Below are positions 16,876 through 26,365 of a DNA stretch of 64,000 nt, piece by piece. The stretch is from Luteimonas sp. RC10 (GTDB lineage: Bacteria > Pseudomonadota > Gammaproteobacteria > Xanthomonadales > Xanthomonadaceae). Every line of letters begins with the position of its first letter. Position 1 is the first letter of the stretch. Under the pieces are notes generated by a model. The model was not told where the DNA came from and made no database searches. It saw only the letters and a list, made by a program, of their open reading frames with translations. The stretch covers positions 62,001-126,000 of the forward strand of contig NZ_JACHYJ010000006.1 of NCBI RefSeq assembly GCF_014192745.1, given 5' to 3'. The position numbers were made by a program, and so were the translations under genes.

Positions 16876-17493
16876 TCAGAGTCCCAGGCGCGAGAGCAGG
16901 TCGTCGGCGTCGTCTTGGCCGACGGTGCCGGTGTCGAGCCCGGCAACGGCCGGGCCGACGGCCCGCAGACGGTCCTGTTCGCCGTCGGCGGGCGGCAGTC
17001 CGAGGGCGCCGAAGCCTTCGTGCACGCCGCGCACGATGCCGGCGACGCGGCGGATGATCTGCCCGCCCAGGTCCTGGTGGCTCTGCGCCAGCGCCATCTC
17101 GCGCAGGTTCTCGCGCAGCGCGTCGATGGTCGCGGTCTGCGCGGCGTCCAGCGTGCCGGCGCGCAACTGGGCGACGTGCGCGCGGCTGTCCTCGATCAGA
17201 TCGAGCGTGCGGTGGGTGGCCTGCTCGGTCATCGTCACCACGTGGTCGAGGCGGGCGCAGGCATCGTCGAGTCCACCTTGCGCGGGTGCGGCCGGCAGCG
17301 TGTCGAGCGCCTGCGCCAGGTCGCGCGCCAGTCGGCCCAGGCCGTCGACCAGAGTGCGTGCGCGGGCGGCGGCGAGTGCGTCGACCTGCCGACGCCAGCC
17401 GGCCTCGTCGCCGCGTTCGAGCGCTTCGAGCGCGTCGTGCAGCAGCCCGGCGAGCTGGCTGCGGTCGGTGGTCACCGCGACGGTGGCGGTCAC
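16876..17493 (-). CDS. cheZ: Protein phosphatase CheZ
   Basis: 205 residues. CheZ removes phosphate from CheY-P. The long helical hairpin contains the active-site signature [17 protein letters not shown] (around residues 136-152), with the glutamine that aids hydrolysis. A flexible stretch ends in the CheY-docking tail [14 protein letters not shown]. The start overlaps the cheY stop by four bases, and cheA follows 3 bases on. Length and both functional parts are normal. Confidence 0.95.
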   Translation of the reverse strand: MTATVAVTTDRSQLAGLLHDALEALERGDEAGWRRQVDALAAARARTLVDGLGRLARDLAQALDTLPAAPAQGGLDDACARLDHVVTMTEQATHRTLDLIEDSRAHVAQLRAGTLDAAQTATIDALRENLREMALAQSHQDLGGQIIRRVAGIVRGVHEGFGALGLPPADGEQDRLRAVGPAVAGLDTGTVGQDDADDLLSRLGL

Positions 17494-17882
17494 GCCGCGC
17501 CTCCCAGGCGCTCGAAGATCTTGCCGAGCTTCTCCGACAGCGTCTGCGCGGTGAACGGCTTGATGATGTAGCCGTTCACGCCGCTCTGCGCGGCCTCGAT
17601 GATCTGCTCGCGCTTGGCCTCGGCGGTGACCATCATCACCGGCAGCGCGCGGAACTTGGGGTCGGCGCGGATCGCGCGCAGCAACTCGATGCCGGTCATG
17701 CCGGGCATGTTCCAGTCGGTGATGACCAGGTCGACCGCATCCTGGCGCAGCACGGCCATCGCGCTGTTGCCGTCCTCGGCTTCGACGGTATTGTTGAAGC
17801 CCAGGTCCGACAACAGATTCTTGACGATGCGGCGCATCGTCGAGAAGTCGTCGACCACGAGGATACGGATGTTCTTGTTCAA
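17490..17882 (-). CDS. cheY: Chemotaxis response regulator CheY (TTG start)
   Basis: 130 residues if translation starts at the TTG at 17882, reading [20 protein letters not shown]. This start is preferred: GTGGAG lies 7 bases upstream, the N-terminus then matches CheY orthologues ([18 protein letters not shown]), and the 32-base overlap with fliA implied by the ATG at 17936 disappears. Acidic pocket, phospho-Asp in [14 protein letters not shown], Thr in VMMVTAEA, and Lys in IIKPFTAQT are intact. The phosphorylated form binds FliM. It is followed by cheZ with a four-base overlap. Confidence 0.93.
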   Translation of the reverse strand: MNKNIRILVVDDFSTMRRIVKNLLSDLGFNNTVEAEDGNSAMAVLRQDAVDLVITDWNMPGMTGIELLRAIRADPKFRALPVMMVTAEAKREQIIEAAQSGVNGYIIKPFTAQTLSEKLGKIFERLGGAA

Positions 17883-17904
17883 AGCGGGCTCCACGGGTGG
17901 GGCA

Positions 17905-18660
17905 TCAGTCGGCGTTGCCGATGCCGGTATCTGCAAGTTCGAAGGCGGACAGGCGGCCGCGCAGGCGCACCACGGCCTGGCCGTGGATCTGGCACACGCG
18001 CGATTCGCTCACGCCCAGCACCGCGCCGATCTCCTTGAGGTTGAGTTCCTGTTCGTAGTACAGCGACAGCACCAGCTGTTCGCGCTCGGGCAGCAGTGTG
18101 ATCGCCGCGGCCAGTTCCCGGCCGAACTCGCTGCGCACCAGGTGTTCCTGCGGCGTCGGTCCGCCGTCGCGGTTGGCCGGCTCGACCTCGCCGTGGTCCT
18201 CGACGTGCGAGTCCAGGCTCAGCACCTGGCCGCGGGCGGCGTCTTCGAGCAGGCGCTGATAGTCGGCCAGCGGCATCTGCAGCTTGGCCGCGACCTCCTG
18301 GGCGCTGGCGGCGCGGCCGCTGGTCTGCTCGATCTCGCGGATCGCGGCGGCGGCTTCGCGTGCGCGGCGGTGGACCGAGCGCGGCACCCAGTCGCCGCGC
18401 CGGATCTCATCGATCATCGCGCCGCGGATGCGGATCGAGGCATAGGTCTCGAACGACGCGCCCTGTTCGGCGTCGTAGCTGCGCGAGGCCTCGAGCAGGC
18501 CGATCATGCCGGCCTGGATCAGGTCGTCGATCTCCACGCTGGCCGGCAGCCGGGCGGCGATGTGATGGGCGATGCGGCGGACCAGTTCGGCATGCACCAC
18601 GACCGGATCCGGCGCGCTGCTGCGCTGGACCGCCTGGTACTGGCGGGCGGCGGCGTTCAT
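17905..18660 (-). CDS. fliA: Flagellar sigma factor FliA (sigma-28)
   Basis: 251 residues from the ATG at 18660, overlapping the fleN stop (ATGA). Regions 2, 3 and 4 are complete: [40 protein letters not shown] and the region 4 helix-turn-helix [21 protein letters not shown]. FliA directs transcription of late genes; nine matching promoters are seen in this window. FlgM, encoded at 57780, would hold it inactive until the hook is finished. Confidence 0.97.
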   Translation of the reverse strand: MNAAARQYQAVQRSSAPDPVVVHAELVRRIAHHIAARLPASVEIDDLIQAGMIGLLEASRSYDAEQGASFETYASIRIRGAMIDEIRRGDWVPRSVHRRAREAAAAIREIEQTSGRAASAQEVAAKLQMPLADYQRLLEDAARGQVLSLDSHVEDHGEVEPANRDGGPTPQEHLVRSEFGRELAAAITLLPEREQLVLSLYYEQELNLKEIGAVLGVSESRVCQIHGQAVVRLRGRLSAFELADTGIGNAD

Positions 18661-19508
18661 GCGGCCGCTCCCTGGCGCAGCAGGCGGTCGACGAAGAACT
18701 CGACGTGGCCGCGCGGCGCAGTCGGTGCCTGCCAGCGCGCGACCCGACGTGCGATCTCCACCAGCGCCTGCGACGACGGGCTGCCCGGGTAGGCGCGCAC
18801 CACCGCCTGCTGGCGCTGGACCGCGGCACGCAGCCACTCGCATTGCGGCACCGCACCCAGGTAGTTCAGCGAAACGTCGCCGATGAAGCGCTCGCACACG
18901 CGCACCAGCTTGTCGTACAACGCGCGGCCCTCCTGCGGGCTGCGCACCATGTTGGCGACGACCTGGATCCGGTCCAGGCCGCGCTCGCGGGCGAGCACCT
19001 TGATCAGCGCATACGCATCGGTGAGCGAGGCCGGCTCGTCGCAGACCACGACCACCGCGTCCTGTGCGGCCTGGCAGAAGGTCAGCACCGAGTCGGTGAT
19101 GCCGGCGGCGGTGTCGACCACCAGCACATCGAGCTCGCGCTCGAGCTCGTTGAAGACGTTGACCAGGCCGGCATGCTCGATCGGGCGCAGCTCGGCCATG
19201 TGCCGGCGGCCCGAGGCGGCGGGCACGATCAGCACGCCCGCCGGCCCCTCGATGATCGCCTCGTCGAGTGTGCAGCGCCCGGCCACGAGGTCGGCCAGCG
19301 TGAAGCGCGGCGACAGGCCCAGCAGCACATCCAGATTGGCCAGGCCCAGGTCGGCGTCGAGCAGCATCGTGCGCTGGCCCATGCCGGCCAGTGCGATGGC
19401 GAGGTTGGCCGACACGTTGGTCTTGCCGACGCCGCCCTTGCCGCCGGTGACGGCGAGGGTGCGGACGGGCGCGAACGGGGCGGGGGCGGGCAGGTCAGGC
19501 GACGGCAT
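18657..19508 (-). CDS. fleN: Flagellar number regulator FleN (FlhG)
   Basis: 283 residues from the ATG at 19508. A MinD-like ATPase with GGKGGVGKTN near residue 21, LLDADLGLANLD and LVVDTAAG motifs. In polar flagellates FleN limits flagella to one by antagonising FleQ and FlhF. The start lies 14 bases inside the flhF 3' end; upstream in-frame codons (MPPIWHCG...) overlap flhF further and look non-homologous. The C-terminus overlaps fliA. Confidence 0.95.
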   Translation of the reverse strand: MPSPDLPAPAPFAPVRTLAVTGGKGGVGKTNVSANLAIALAGMGQRTMLLDADLGLANLDVLLGLSPRFTLADLVAGRCTLDEAIIEGPAGVLIVPAASGRRHMAELRPIEHAGLVNVFNELERELDVLVVDTAAGITDSVLTFCQAAQDAVVVVCDEPASLTDAYALIKVLARERGLDRIQVVANMVRSPQEGRALYDKLVRVCERFIGDVSLNYLGAVPQCEWLRAAVQRQQAVVRAYPGSPSSQALVEIARRVARWQAPTAPRGHVEFFVDRLLRQGAAA

Positions 19509-21030
19509 GGTGGGACTTCTGGGCGTCGGGGTCGTGGAGATCGTGCGTGGGGACGATCGGCTTATCGGCATCGCGGCGGAGATCTTCAAGCCGCAATGCC
19601 AGATGGGCGGCATTGGCGCGATGCAGGTCGTCGGGAATGCGCTGGCCGTCGGCGATCCAGGTCAGCGGCAGGGCGTGATCGACGGCGACCGACAGCACGC
19701 TGCCCAGCCGCCCGGTCTCATCGAGCTTGGTCAGCACCGCGCCCTGCGGGCGGGCACCCTCGAAGCGGCGGACGACTTCGTCGAGGTCGGCGAAATGGGT
19801 GTTGGCGGGCAGCACGAGCAGGGTGCGGATCTGACGCGCGGCGCGCAGCCAGTGCAGTTGACCGGCCAGGGCGCGGTCGCGCTGACTGAGTCCGGCGGTG
19901 TCGACCAGCACCAGCCGGTAGTCGCGCAGGCGCTGCAGCAACTGGACCAGCCCGGTCTCGCTGTCGGCCTCGTGCACCGCGATGCCGAGCTGCCGGCCGT
20001 AGCTGTGCAGTTGTTCGCGGCCGCCCACGCGCACGGTATCGGTGGTCACCAGTGCCACGTCGCGGGCCTGGTGGCGGGCGACGTACCGTGCGGCGAGCTT
20101 GGCGATGGTCGTGGTCTTGCCGGCGCCGGTCGGGCCGACCAGCGCGATGACCCCGGCCTCCTCCAGCGGGTCGATCGGGCAGATCGGCAGGCGCTTGGAC
20201 AGCAAGGCCAGCATCAGGCCGCGGACGCGGTGGGCCGGGGTGTCGGCCGGCACCTGCAAGGCGATGTCGCGGGTGATGCCGGCATCGAAGCCGTAGTCTT
20301 CCATCAGTTCCATGACCTGGCCGCGGGCCGGGGACCCGCGCAGGCGCTCGTCGGTCAGGCGCGCCATCTCGCGCTCGATCATCTGCCGCATCTGCGCCAG
20401 TTCCTCGCGCATCTGCGCCAGCTCGCCGTCGCTGCTCGGCGCCGTCGGTGCGGGCACGACGACGAGGGCGGGCGGCGTAGCGACCGGGGCCGGCGGCATC
20501 GGGGCATGCGCGATGGGCGCGGCCACATCCGGCGCGGGCGGTTCGGGCGGCGCCTGCGACGGAATTCCGTCGTCTTCGGCGGCCCATGTCGCCGCGGTGG
20601 ATCGACGGCGCCCGAGCAGCTCGGCAAACGACGGAAATCCGGCGCCGGCGTCCGCGAGCTCGGCATGCAGGGCCTCGGTGATCGCTGCGGGCGGCGGGTT
20701 TGCGACTGCCGCATGGGCCACCGCCTGTGGCGGCGCAGCCGCCTCGGCCGGTGCCAAGGCACGCAGCCAGCGTTCGGCGGGCGAGTCGTCGCGGGCTTCG
20801 GCGGCTTGCACCTGCGGCGGCTCGGCAGGCGAGGCGGCCGGCGCCTCGCGCCGCTGCGCCTCGTCGAGGGCGCGCTGGACCACGCTTTCGTCGTAGTTGC
20901 TGGCCGCGACAATCTCCACGCCCTCGTCGGTGCGGCGATTGGACAGGATCACGGCATCGGGCCCGTGTGCGGCCCGCACCATCTGCAGGGCGCTGCGCAT
21001 GTCGGCGGCGACGAAACGGCGGATGTTCAT
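19495..21030 (-). CDS. flhF: Flagellar placement GTPase FlhF
   Basis: 511 residues. An N-terminal basic part (MNIRRFVAADMRSALQMVR) is followed by about 170 residues of Ala/Pro-rich spacer, then the N domain and the SRP-type G domain, with P-loop GPTGAGKTTT at residues 299-308, LVDTAGLSQRD (G3) and TKLDETGRLG (G4). FlhF marks the pole for flagellar assembly, working with FleN. The spacer makes the protein longer than enteric homologues, as is usual in this family. It begins 170 bases after flhA. Confidence 0.96.
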   Translation of the reverse strand: MNIRRFVAADMRSALQMVRAAHGPDAVILSNRRTDEGVEIVAASNYDESVVQRALDEAQRREAPAASPAEPPQVQAAEARDDSPAERWLRALAPAEAAAPPQAVAHAAVANPPPAAITEALHAELADAGAGFPSFAELLGRRRSTAATWAAEDDGIPSQAPPEPPAPDVAAPIAHAPMPPAPVATPPALVVVPAPTAPSSDGELAQMREELAQMRQMIEREMARLTDERLRGSPARGQVMELMEDYGFDAGITRDIALQVPADTPAHRVRGLMLALLSKRLPICPIDPLEEAGVIALVGPTGAGKTTTIAKLAARYVARHQARDVALVTTDTVRVGGREQLHSYGRQLGIAVHEADSETGLVQLLQRLRDYRLVLVDTAGLSQRDRALAGQLHWLRAARQIRTLLVLPANTHFADLDEVVRRFEGARPQGAVLTKLDETGRLGSVLSVAVDHALPLTWIADGQRIPDDLHRANAAHLALRLEDLRRDADKPIVPTHDLHDPDAQKSHHAVA

Positions 21031-21200
21031 GGGCGGCGGCCGGAGATGAGGAATGGGGCGTGCGGTCTGGCGCAGGCGAGGGCACTGCGCCGGTCGGGGC
21101 GGCCTTGGGGGGCGCTGGGGTGTCGTGCGTGCATCGTGCGTTCTCCGTGGCGGGGCCCTGCGTTCACCAGTCCCCAGTCCCTACAACCAAGTCCCGCGCT

Positions 21201-23282
21201 TCAACTGATCGTCCCCAGCAACTTGAGCCGCTTGTCTTCGGGGACTTCGGTGTAGGCCAGCACCGACAGGGTCGGGACGCTGTGCCGGACCAGGCGCGCG
21301 AGCGCGGCGCGGACCTGGCCGGGGACCAGCACCACCGCCGGTTCGTTCCTGGCCTCCTGTTGGCCGGCGCAATCGGCCAGGCTCTGCTGCAGACGTTCGG
21401 CCAGGCCCGGCTCCAGCGCAGCGCCGGTCCCTTGCGCGGAATCCTGCAAGACGCGTTCCAGCGCGGGCGCCAGCGTGTAGACCGGCAACTCGGGCGCCGG
21501 GCCGGCAATCTCCTGGACGATGAAGCGGCCCAGCGCGGTGCGGACCGCGGCCGTGAGTTGACCGGGGTCCTGGGTGTGCGCGGCGTGCTCGACCAGCGCC
21601 TCGGCGATGCGGCGCAACTGCCGGACCGGGATGCGCTCGACCAGCAGGTTCTGCAGCACCCGGACCACCACCGCCAGCGGCAGCGCCTTGGGTGTGAGGT
21701 CCTCGGCGAGCTTGGGCGCGCTGCGCGCCAGGGTCGCCAGCAGTTGCTGGACTTCCTCGTGCCCGAGCAGTTCGGGCGCCTGTTCGCGGACCAGGTGCGA
21801 GAGATGGGTCGCGACCACGGTCGCCGGATCGACCACGGTGTAGCCCGCGGCTTCGGCCTGGGCGCGCTGGATCGGCAGGATCCACAGGGCGTCGAGCCCG
21901 AACGCCGGGTCCTTGCCCGGAATGCCCTCGATCGGCTGCAGCGCGCCACCGGGGTCGAGCGCCAACAGACGGTCGGGATGCACCTCGGCAGTCGCCACCG
22001 GCACACCGTGGACCAGCAGTCGGTAGGCGGTGGGCGACAGTTCGAGGTTGTCGCGGATGTGCACCGGCGGAATCAGAAAGCCGATGTCCTGGGTGAGCTT
22101 GCGACGCACGGCCTTGATCCGCGCCATCAGTTCGCCGCCCTGGGCCTTGTCCACCAACGGAATCAGCCGATAACCGACCTCCAGGCCGAGCGGATCGACC
22201 GGGCGCAGGTCGTCCCAGCCCAGTTCCGCATTGGCGGCCTGTTCGGGCGCGGGCAGCGCGGCGTCGGGCGCGGCTGCGGCGCGTTCGGCCGCCAGGCTGC
22301 GCTTGCGCATCGTCCAGGCGCCATAGCCGACCAGTGCGGCCAAGGTCAGGAAGGCTAGGTTCGGCATGCCGGGCACCAGCCCGACCACCAGCAGGATGAC
22401 CGCCGCGATCGACAACGCCCGGTACTGGCCGAACACCTGCCCGGTCACCGCGCCGCCCATGTCCTGGGCGCGCGAAGCGCGGGTGACCAAGAGCGCGACC
22501 GCCGAGGACACCAGCAGCGACGGCAACTGCGACACCAGGCCGTCGCCGATCGACAGCAGGGTGTAGGTCGCCGCCGCATCGCCGAACGGCATGCCGTGCT
22601 GGAGCATGCCGATCGCCAGGCCGCCGATGATCGTCACGAACAGGATCAGGATGCCGGCGATCGCATCGCCGCGGATGAACTTGCTGGCGCCGTCCATCGC
22701 GCCGTAGAAGTCGGCTTCCTGGCGGACTTCCTCGCGCCGCGCCTTGGCGTCCTCGCGGGTCAACAGGCCGGCATTGAGGTCGGCGTCGATCGCCATCTGC
22801 TTGCCGGGCATCGCATCGAGGATGAAGCGCGCGGTGACTTCCGAGACCCGGCCCGCACCCTTGGTGATGACCATGAAGTTGATGATCGTCAGGATCGCGA
22901 ACGCGACGATGCCGACCGCGAAATTGCCGCCGACGACGAACTCGCCGAACGACTCGATCACATTGCCGGCTGCGCCCGGGCCGTTCTGACCATGCAGCAG
23001 GATCACGCGCGTGGAGGCCACGTTCAGCGCCAGGCGCAGCATCGTGGTCATCAGCAGCACGATCGGGAAGATGCTGAAGTCCAGCGGGCGCTGCACGTAG
23101 ACCACCGCCAGCAGCACCACCAGCGAGATCGCGATGTTGAAGCTGAAGAGCACGTCGAGCGCGAACGGCGGCAACGGCACCACGACCATCGCCAGCAGCG
23201 CCAGCACCAGCAACGGCGCTCCCAGTCCGTGGCGCAGCATGTCGAACAGGCGCTTGGGGCCGGACTGCATCACCGCGCTCAC
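21201..23282 (-). CDS. flhA: Flagellar export gate protein FlhA
   Basis: 693 residues, full length. The N-terminal half holds about eight TM helices and the highly conserved FHIPEP-type loop region (SIFPIVLLMTTMLRLALNVASTR, then AILTIINFMVITKGAGRVSEV). The cytoplasmic C-terminal half forms the substrate-docking ring. FlhA channels the proton motive force to export through the type III gate. It overlaps flhB by four bases. The 170 bases after its stop show only a duplicated GGGACTG and no gene. Confidence 0.97.
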   Translation of the reverse strand: MSAVMQSGPKRLFDMLRHGLGAPLLVLALLAMVVVPLPPFALDVLFSFNIAISLVVLLAVVYVQRPLDFSIFPIVLLMTTMLRLALNVASTRVILLHGQNGPGAAGNVIESFGEFVVGGNFAVGIVAFAILTIINFMVITKGAGRVSEVTARFILDAMPGKQMAIDADLNAGLLTREDAKARREEVRQEADFYGAMDGASKFIRGDAIAGILILFVTIIGGLAIGMLQHGMPFGDAAATYTLLSIGDGLVSQLPSLLVSSAVALLVTRASRAQDMGGAVTGQVFGQYRALSIAAVILLVVGLVPGMPNLAFLTLAALVGYGAWTMRKRSLAAERAAAAPDAALPAPEQAANAELGWDDLRPVDPLGLEVGYRLIPLVDKAQGGELMARIKAVRRKLTQDIGFLIPPVHIRDNLELSPTAYRLLVHGVPVATAEVHPDRLLALDPGGALQPIEGIPGKDPAFGLDALWILPIQRAQAEAAGYTVVDPATVVATHLSHLVREQAPELLGHEEVQQLLATLARSAPKLAEDLTPKALPLAVVVRVLQNLLVERIPVRQLRRIAEALVEHAAHTQDPGQLTAAVRTALGRFIVQEIAGPAPELPVYTLAPALERVLQDSAQGTGAALEPGLAERLQQSLADCAGQQEARNEPAVVLVPGQVRAALARLVRHSVPTLSVLAYTEVPEDKRLKLLGTIS

Positions 23283-24418
23283 CGCTGCGCCCCCCGGCCG
23301 GTCGCGTCCTCATCGACGTCGACCGCCGACAGTTCCGGGTAGGGCTGGCCCGGCGCCCAACTGCGCAGCTGGTACACGTAGGACAGCACCTGGGCGACGG
23401 CGGCGTAGAGCTTCACGGGGATTTCCTGACCGATCTGCGCCTCCCGATACAAGACCCGTGCCAGGGGCGGTGCGGCGACCAGCGCGATGCGGTGCTGCTC
23501 GCCGACCGCGCGGATGCGCAGTGCCATTTCGTCCACGCCCTTGGCGATCACCTTCGGCGCGCGCATCGCCTCGCCCTCGTACTTGAGCGCGACCGCGTAA
23601 TGCGTGGGATTGACCACGATCACGTCGGCACCGGGCAGGTCTTCCATCATCCGCCGCTGCGAGAGCTGTTGCTGCATCTGGCGGATGCGGCCCTTGACCT
23701 CCGGCCGGCCCTCGCTTTCCTTCATCTCCTCGCGCAGTTCCTGCCGCGTCATCTTCAGCTTCCGGCGCCAGTTCCATTTCTGGTACGGCGCATCGAGCAA
23801 CGCCAGCAGCAGCAAGGCCGCGGAGGTCGCCATCAGCATCCACAGCGCGAAGCCGAGGCCGGCACCGGCGGCCGCCTCCAGCGGCTGGTCGAGCATGCTG
23901 CGCAGGCGATGCAGGCCGGGCCACAGGAACAGCGCGGCCGCGGTGCCGACCAGGGCCACGCGCAACAGCGATTTGAGCAGTTCGGCCGCACCCTCGGGCC
24001 CGTAGATGCGCTTGAGGCCGGCCAGCGGGTTGAGCTTTTTCAGATCGGGCACCAGTCCCTTGGTCGAGGCGTTGAATCCGCCCATCAGCGCCGGTGCGAC
24101 CAGACAGGCGAGCAGCAGCACCAGCAGCAGCGGCGCCAGCAGCCACAGGAAGCCGAGCATCAGCTGACCGGCATGGCCGAACAGCATCTGCGGCGATTCG
24201 AGCATCGCCAGGTCCGGGGTCAGCGCTGCACGCATCCAATCGAGCGCGCGTGCCGACAGGCCGCCACCGGTGGCCAGCAGCATGCACACGCCCGCGCCGA
24301 ACACCGCCACGGTCGACAATTCGCGCGAGCGCGGGACGTTGCCCTTCTCGCGCGCCTCGCGCAGTCGTTTTTCGCTGGGCTGTTCGGTCTTTTCCTGACC
24401 GTCTTCGTTCTCGGCCAT
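23279..24418 (-). CDS. flhB: Flagellar export switch protein FlhB
   Basis: 379 residues from the ATG at 24418 (MAENEDGQEKTEQPSEKRL). An ATG four codons upstream (24430) would leave only about 10 bases after the sigma-54 transcription start, so the downstream one is preferred. Four TM helices are followed by the cytoplasmic autocleavage domain with NPTH near residue 270. Cleavage switches export from hook to filament substrates. The C-terminus extends about 35 residues past the usual end. It heads the flhB-flhA-flhF-fleN-fliA-che operon. Confidence 0.96.
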   Translation of the reverse strand: MAENEDGQEKTEQPSEKRLREAREKGNVPRSRELSTVAVFGAGVCMLLATGGGLSARALDWMRAALTPDLAMLESPQMLFGHAGQLMLGFLWLLAPLLLVLLLACLVAPALMGGFNASTKGLVPDLKKLNPLAGLKRIYGPEGAAELLKSLLRVALVGTAAALFLWPGLHRLRSMLDQPLEAAAGAGLGFALWMLMATSAALLLLALLDAPYQKWNWRRKLKMTRQELREEMKESEGRPEVKGRIRQMQQQLSQRRMMEDLPGADVIVVNPTHYAVALKYEGEAMRAPKVIAKGVDEMALRIRAVGEQHRIALVAAPPLARVLYREAQIGQEIPVKLYAAVAQVLSYVYQLRSWAPGQPYPELSAVDVDEDATGRGAQR

Positions 24419-24451
24419 CGTTGCCGGCATCGCGGGTGACAGGCTGTACGC

Positions 24452-24467
24452 TGCAAGTCACATGCCG
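24452..24467 (-). promoter_or_regulatory. Sigma-54 promoter for flhB operon
   Basis: Minus strand: CGGCATGTGACTTGCA, with GG and GC separated by 10 bases and TTGCA at -12. The predicted start of transcription is near 24441, about 22 bases before the flhB ATG at 24418. Confidence 0.82.
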
Positions 24468-24498
24468 CGCGGGCGATGCCCTGACGCTCGGCGCGGCC

Positions 24499-25296
24499 TC
24501 AACGCCCCAGCGGCACCCGTGCGGCGGCGTCGAAGGCCAGGTCGAACAGCCGCTGGATCGGTGGGCCCAGTTCCCCGGCCAGCACCGCGATCAGCAGCAG
24601 GCCCACGAGCACCGAGATCGGCAGGCCGAGCTGGATCGGATTGAGCGCCGGCGCGGCGCGCGACAGCACACCGAACGCGAGATTGACCGCAAGCATCGCG
24701 ACCATGACCGGCAGCGCCAGCGAGACCGCGCCGCGCAGCACCAGCGCGAAGAACTCGGGGGCGACGCGCAACGTGGCCTCGAGCTCGGGCAACGCCGTGC
24801 CGATCGGCAGCGCCTCGTAGCTGCGCACGAGCAGCGCGACCAGCGCGAGGTGGCCGTTGGCGGCGAAGAACAGCAGGCCGAAGGCCAGATAGAACCACTG
24901 GCTGATGATGCCGGAGTTGACCCCGCGCATCGGGTCGCTCATCTGTGCGAATGACAGGCCGGTGCCCTGCGAGATCAACTCGCCGGCCAGCGCGCCGGCC
25001 TCGAACACCAGCCGCAGCATGAACCCCATCGCAGCCCCGACCGCGAGCTCACGGGCGATCGACAGCACGGTGGCAGCGTCGAAGCCGGTCCAGGCCGGCG
25101 GTGCAGGCAGGATCGGCGCCAACGCCAGGCTCATCGCCAGCGCGACCATCACCCGGATCCGCGCCGGCAGCGCACGCGTGCCGATCATCGGCATCGCCAT
25201 CAGCAGCGCGCCCACCCGCAGTGCGGTCCACAGCAGTGCACCGATCATGCCGAAGGCCGCCTGGCCATCGATCGCCATCTGGGTGGCGGCATCCAT
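24499..25296 (-). CDS. fliR: Flagellar export gate protein FliR
   Basis: 265 residues, mostly hydrophobic. The family core is seen in FEAGALAGELISQGTGLSFAQMSDP. FliR completes the FliP5-FliQ4-FliR1 export channel. It begins 28 bases after fliQ and is the last gene of the fliL-R operon; 80 bases with the sigma-54 site separate it from flhB. Confidence 0.96.
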   Translation of the reverse strand: MDAATQMAIDGQAAFGMIGALLWTALRVGALLMAMPMIGTRALPARIRVMVALAMSLALAPILPAPPAWTGFDAATVLSIARELAVGAAMGFMLRLVFEAGALAGELISQGTGLSFAQMSDPMRGVNSGIISQWFYLAFGLLFFAANGHLALVALLVRSYEALPIGTALPELEATLRVAPEFFALVLRGAVSLALPVMVAMLAVNLAFGVLSRAAPALNPIQLGLPISVLVGLLLIAVLAGELGPPIQRLFDLAFDAAARVPLGR

Positions 25297-25324
25297 CAGC
25301 GGGGGCCTGCGCGCATCGCCGCGA

Positions 25325-25594
25325 TCAGCCGATCAGATGCGGGATGCTGTGGAACAACGTCGTCGTGTAGTCGACGAGATAGCCGATCAGGAACGCGCCG
25401 AGCGCGAACAGCGCGGCGGTCAGTGCGACCGCCTTGGCGACGAATGCGATCGTCGGCTCGTTGATCTGGGTGGCGGCCTGCAGCACGCCGACCACGACGC
25501 CGACCACCAGCACGGTGGCCAGCAGCGGGCCGCCGACCCACAGCGCGACTTCGAGGCCGCGGCGCAACTCGGTGAGGGCGAGTTCGGGGGTCAT
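25325..25594 (-). CDS. fliQ: Flagellar export gate protein FliQ
   Basis: 89 residues, the standard FliQ size. Two TM helices (about 15-40 and 52-75) with the signature ATQINEPTIAFVAK between them. The ATG at 25594 overlaps the fliP stop (ATGA). Confidence 0.96.
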   Translation of the reverse strand: MTPELALTELRRGLEVALWVGGPLLATVLVVGVVVGVLQAATQINEPTIAFVAKAVALTAALFALGAFLIGYLVDYTTTLFHSIPHLIG

Positions 25595-26364
25595 GGCGTG
25601 TTGAAACTGGCCGCCAGCGTGCCGACCGTCAGCACCCAGCCGTCCACGAGCACGAACAGCAGGATCTTGAACGGCGCGGAGACCAGCATCGGCGAGAGCA
25701 TCATCATGCCCATCGACATCAGCACGCTGGCCACGACCAGGTCGATGATGATGAAGGGGATGAAGATCAGGAACCCGATCTCGAACGCGGTCTTGAGCTC
25801 GCTGGTCACGAACGAGGCGACCAGCACCTGGAACGGCACCTCGTCGGGGCCGGCATAGGTGCCGTGTCCGGCGAGGCCGGCGAAGGTCATCAGATCGGTC
25901 TCGCGCACCTGCGCCAGCATGAAGCCGCGCAGCGGTGCGGTGCCCAGGTCCCACGCGGTGCGGAAATCGATGCGGCCGTCGAGATAGGGCCCAAAGCCCG
26001 CATTCCAGGCCGATTCCCAGACCGGCGTCATCACCAGCGCGGTGAGAAACAGCGCCAGGCCGACGAGCACCTGGTTGGACGGCGTCTGGCCGGTGCCCAG
26101 CGCCTGGCGCAGCAGCGCGAGCACCACGATGATGCGGGTGAAGGCGGTCAGCACCAGCAGCATCGACGGGATCAGCGTGATCGCCGTCATCAACAGCAGG
26201 GTCTGCAGCGGTAGGCTCACCGGCGCATCGCCGATCTGGCCGACGGTCACATCGGGCAATGCCGGCAGTTGCGGCGCGATCGCCGGGGCAGCGAGTGCCA
26301 GCACCGGCAGCAGCAGGCACAGCGCGCCGGCCAAGCGCACGAGCAAGCGGGAATGACGGGACAT
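25591..26364 (-). CDS. fliP: Flagellar export gate protein FliP
   Basis: 257 residues. A cleavable signal peptide (RLAGALCLLLPVLALAAPA) is typical of FliP. The export-gate core follows, with SLPLQTLLLMTAITLIPSML, the conserved RIIVVLALLRQALG and IGFLIFIPFIIIDLVVASVLMSMGMMM. It forms the pentameric base of the channel with FliQ and FliR. One base separates it from fliO. Confidence 0.97.
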   Translation of the reverse strand: MSRHSRLLVRLAGALCLLLPVLALAAPAIAPQLPALPDVTVGQIGDAPVSLPLQTLLLMTAITLIPSMLLVLTAFTRIIVVLALLRQALGTGQTPSNQVLVGLALFLTALVMTPVWESAWNAGFGPYLDGRIDFRTAWDLGTAPLRGFMLAQVRETDLMTFAGLAGHGTYAGPDEVPFQVLVASFVTSELKTAFEIGFLIFIPFIIIDLVVASVLMSMGMMMLSPMLVSAPFKILLFVLVDGWVLTVGTLAASFNTP

Positions 26365-26365
26365 A

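Noticed and set aside
15133..17571. 812-codon plus-strand frame, and 18883-21255 (790 codons)
   Set aside because: Antisense to cheA-cheZ and to fleN-flhF, with low-complexity composition and no ribosome site or family match.
21031..21200. Possible small gene or promoter between flhA and flhF
   Set aside because: Only a doubled GGGACTG and GC-rich sequence; no sigma-28 or sigma-54 match and no supported reading frame.
24418..24430. First ATG of flhB at 24430
   Set aside because: The sigma-54 site would leave about 10 bases of leader without a ribosome site; the ATG at 24418 matches the family N-terminus. It is not fully excluded.
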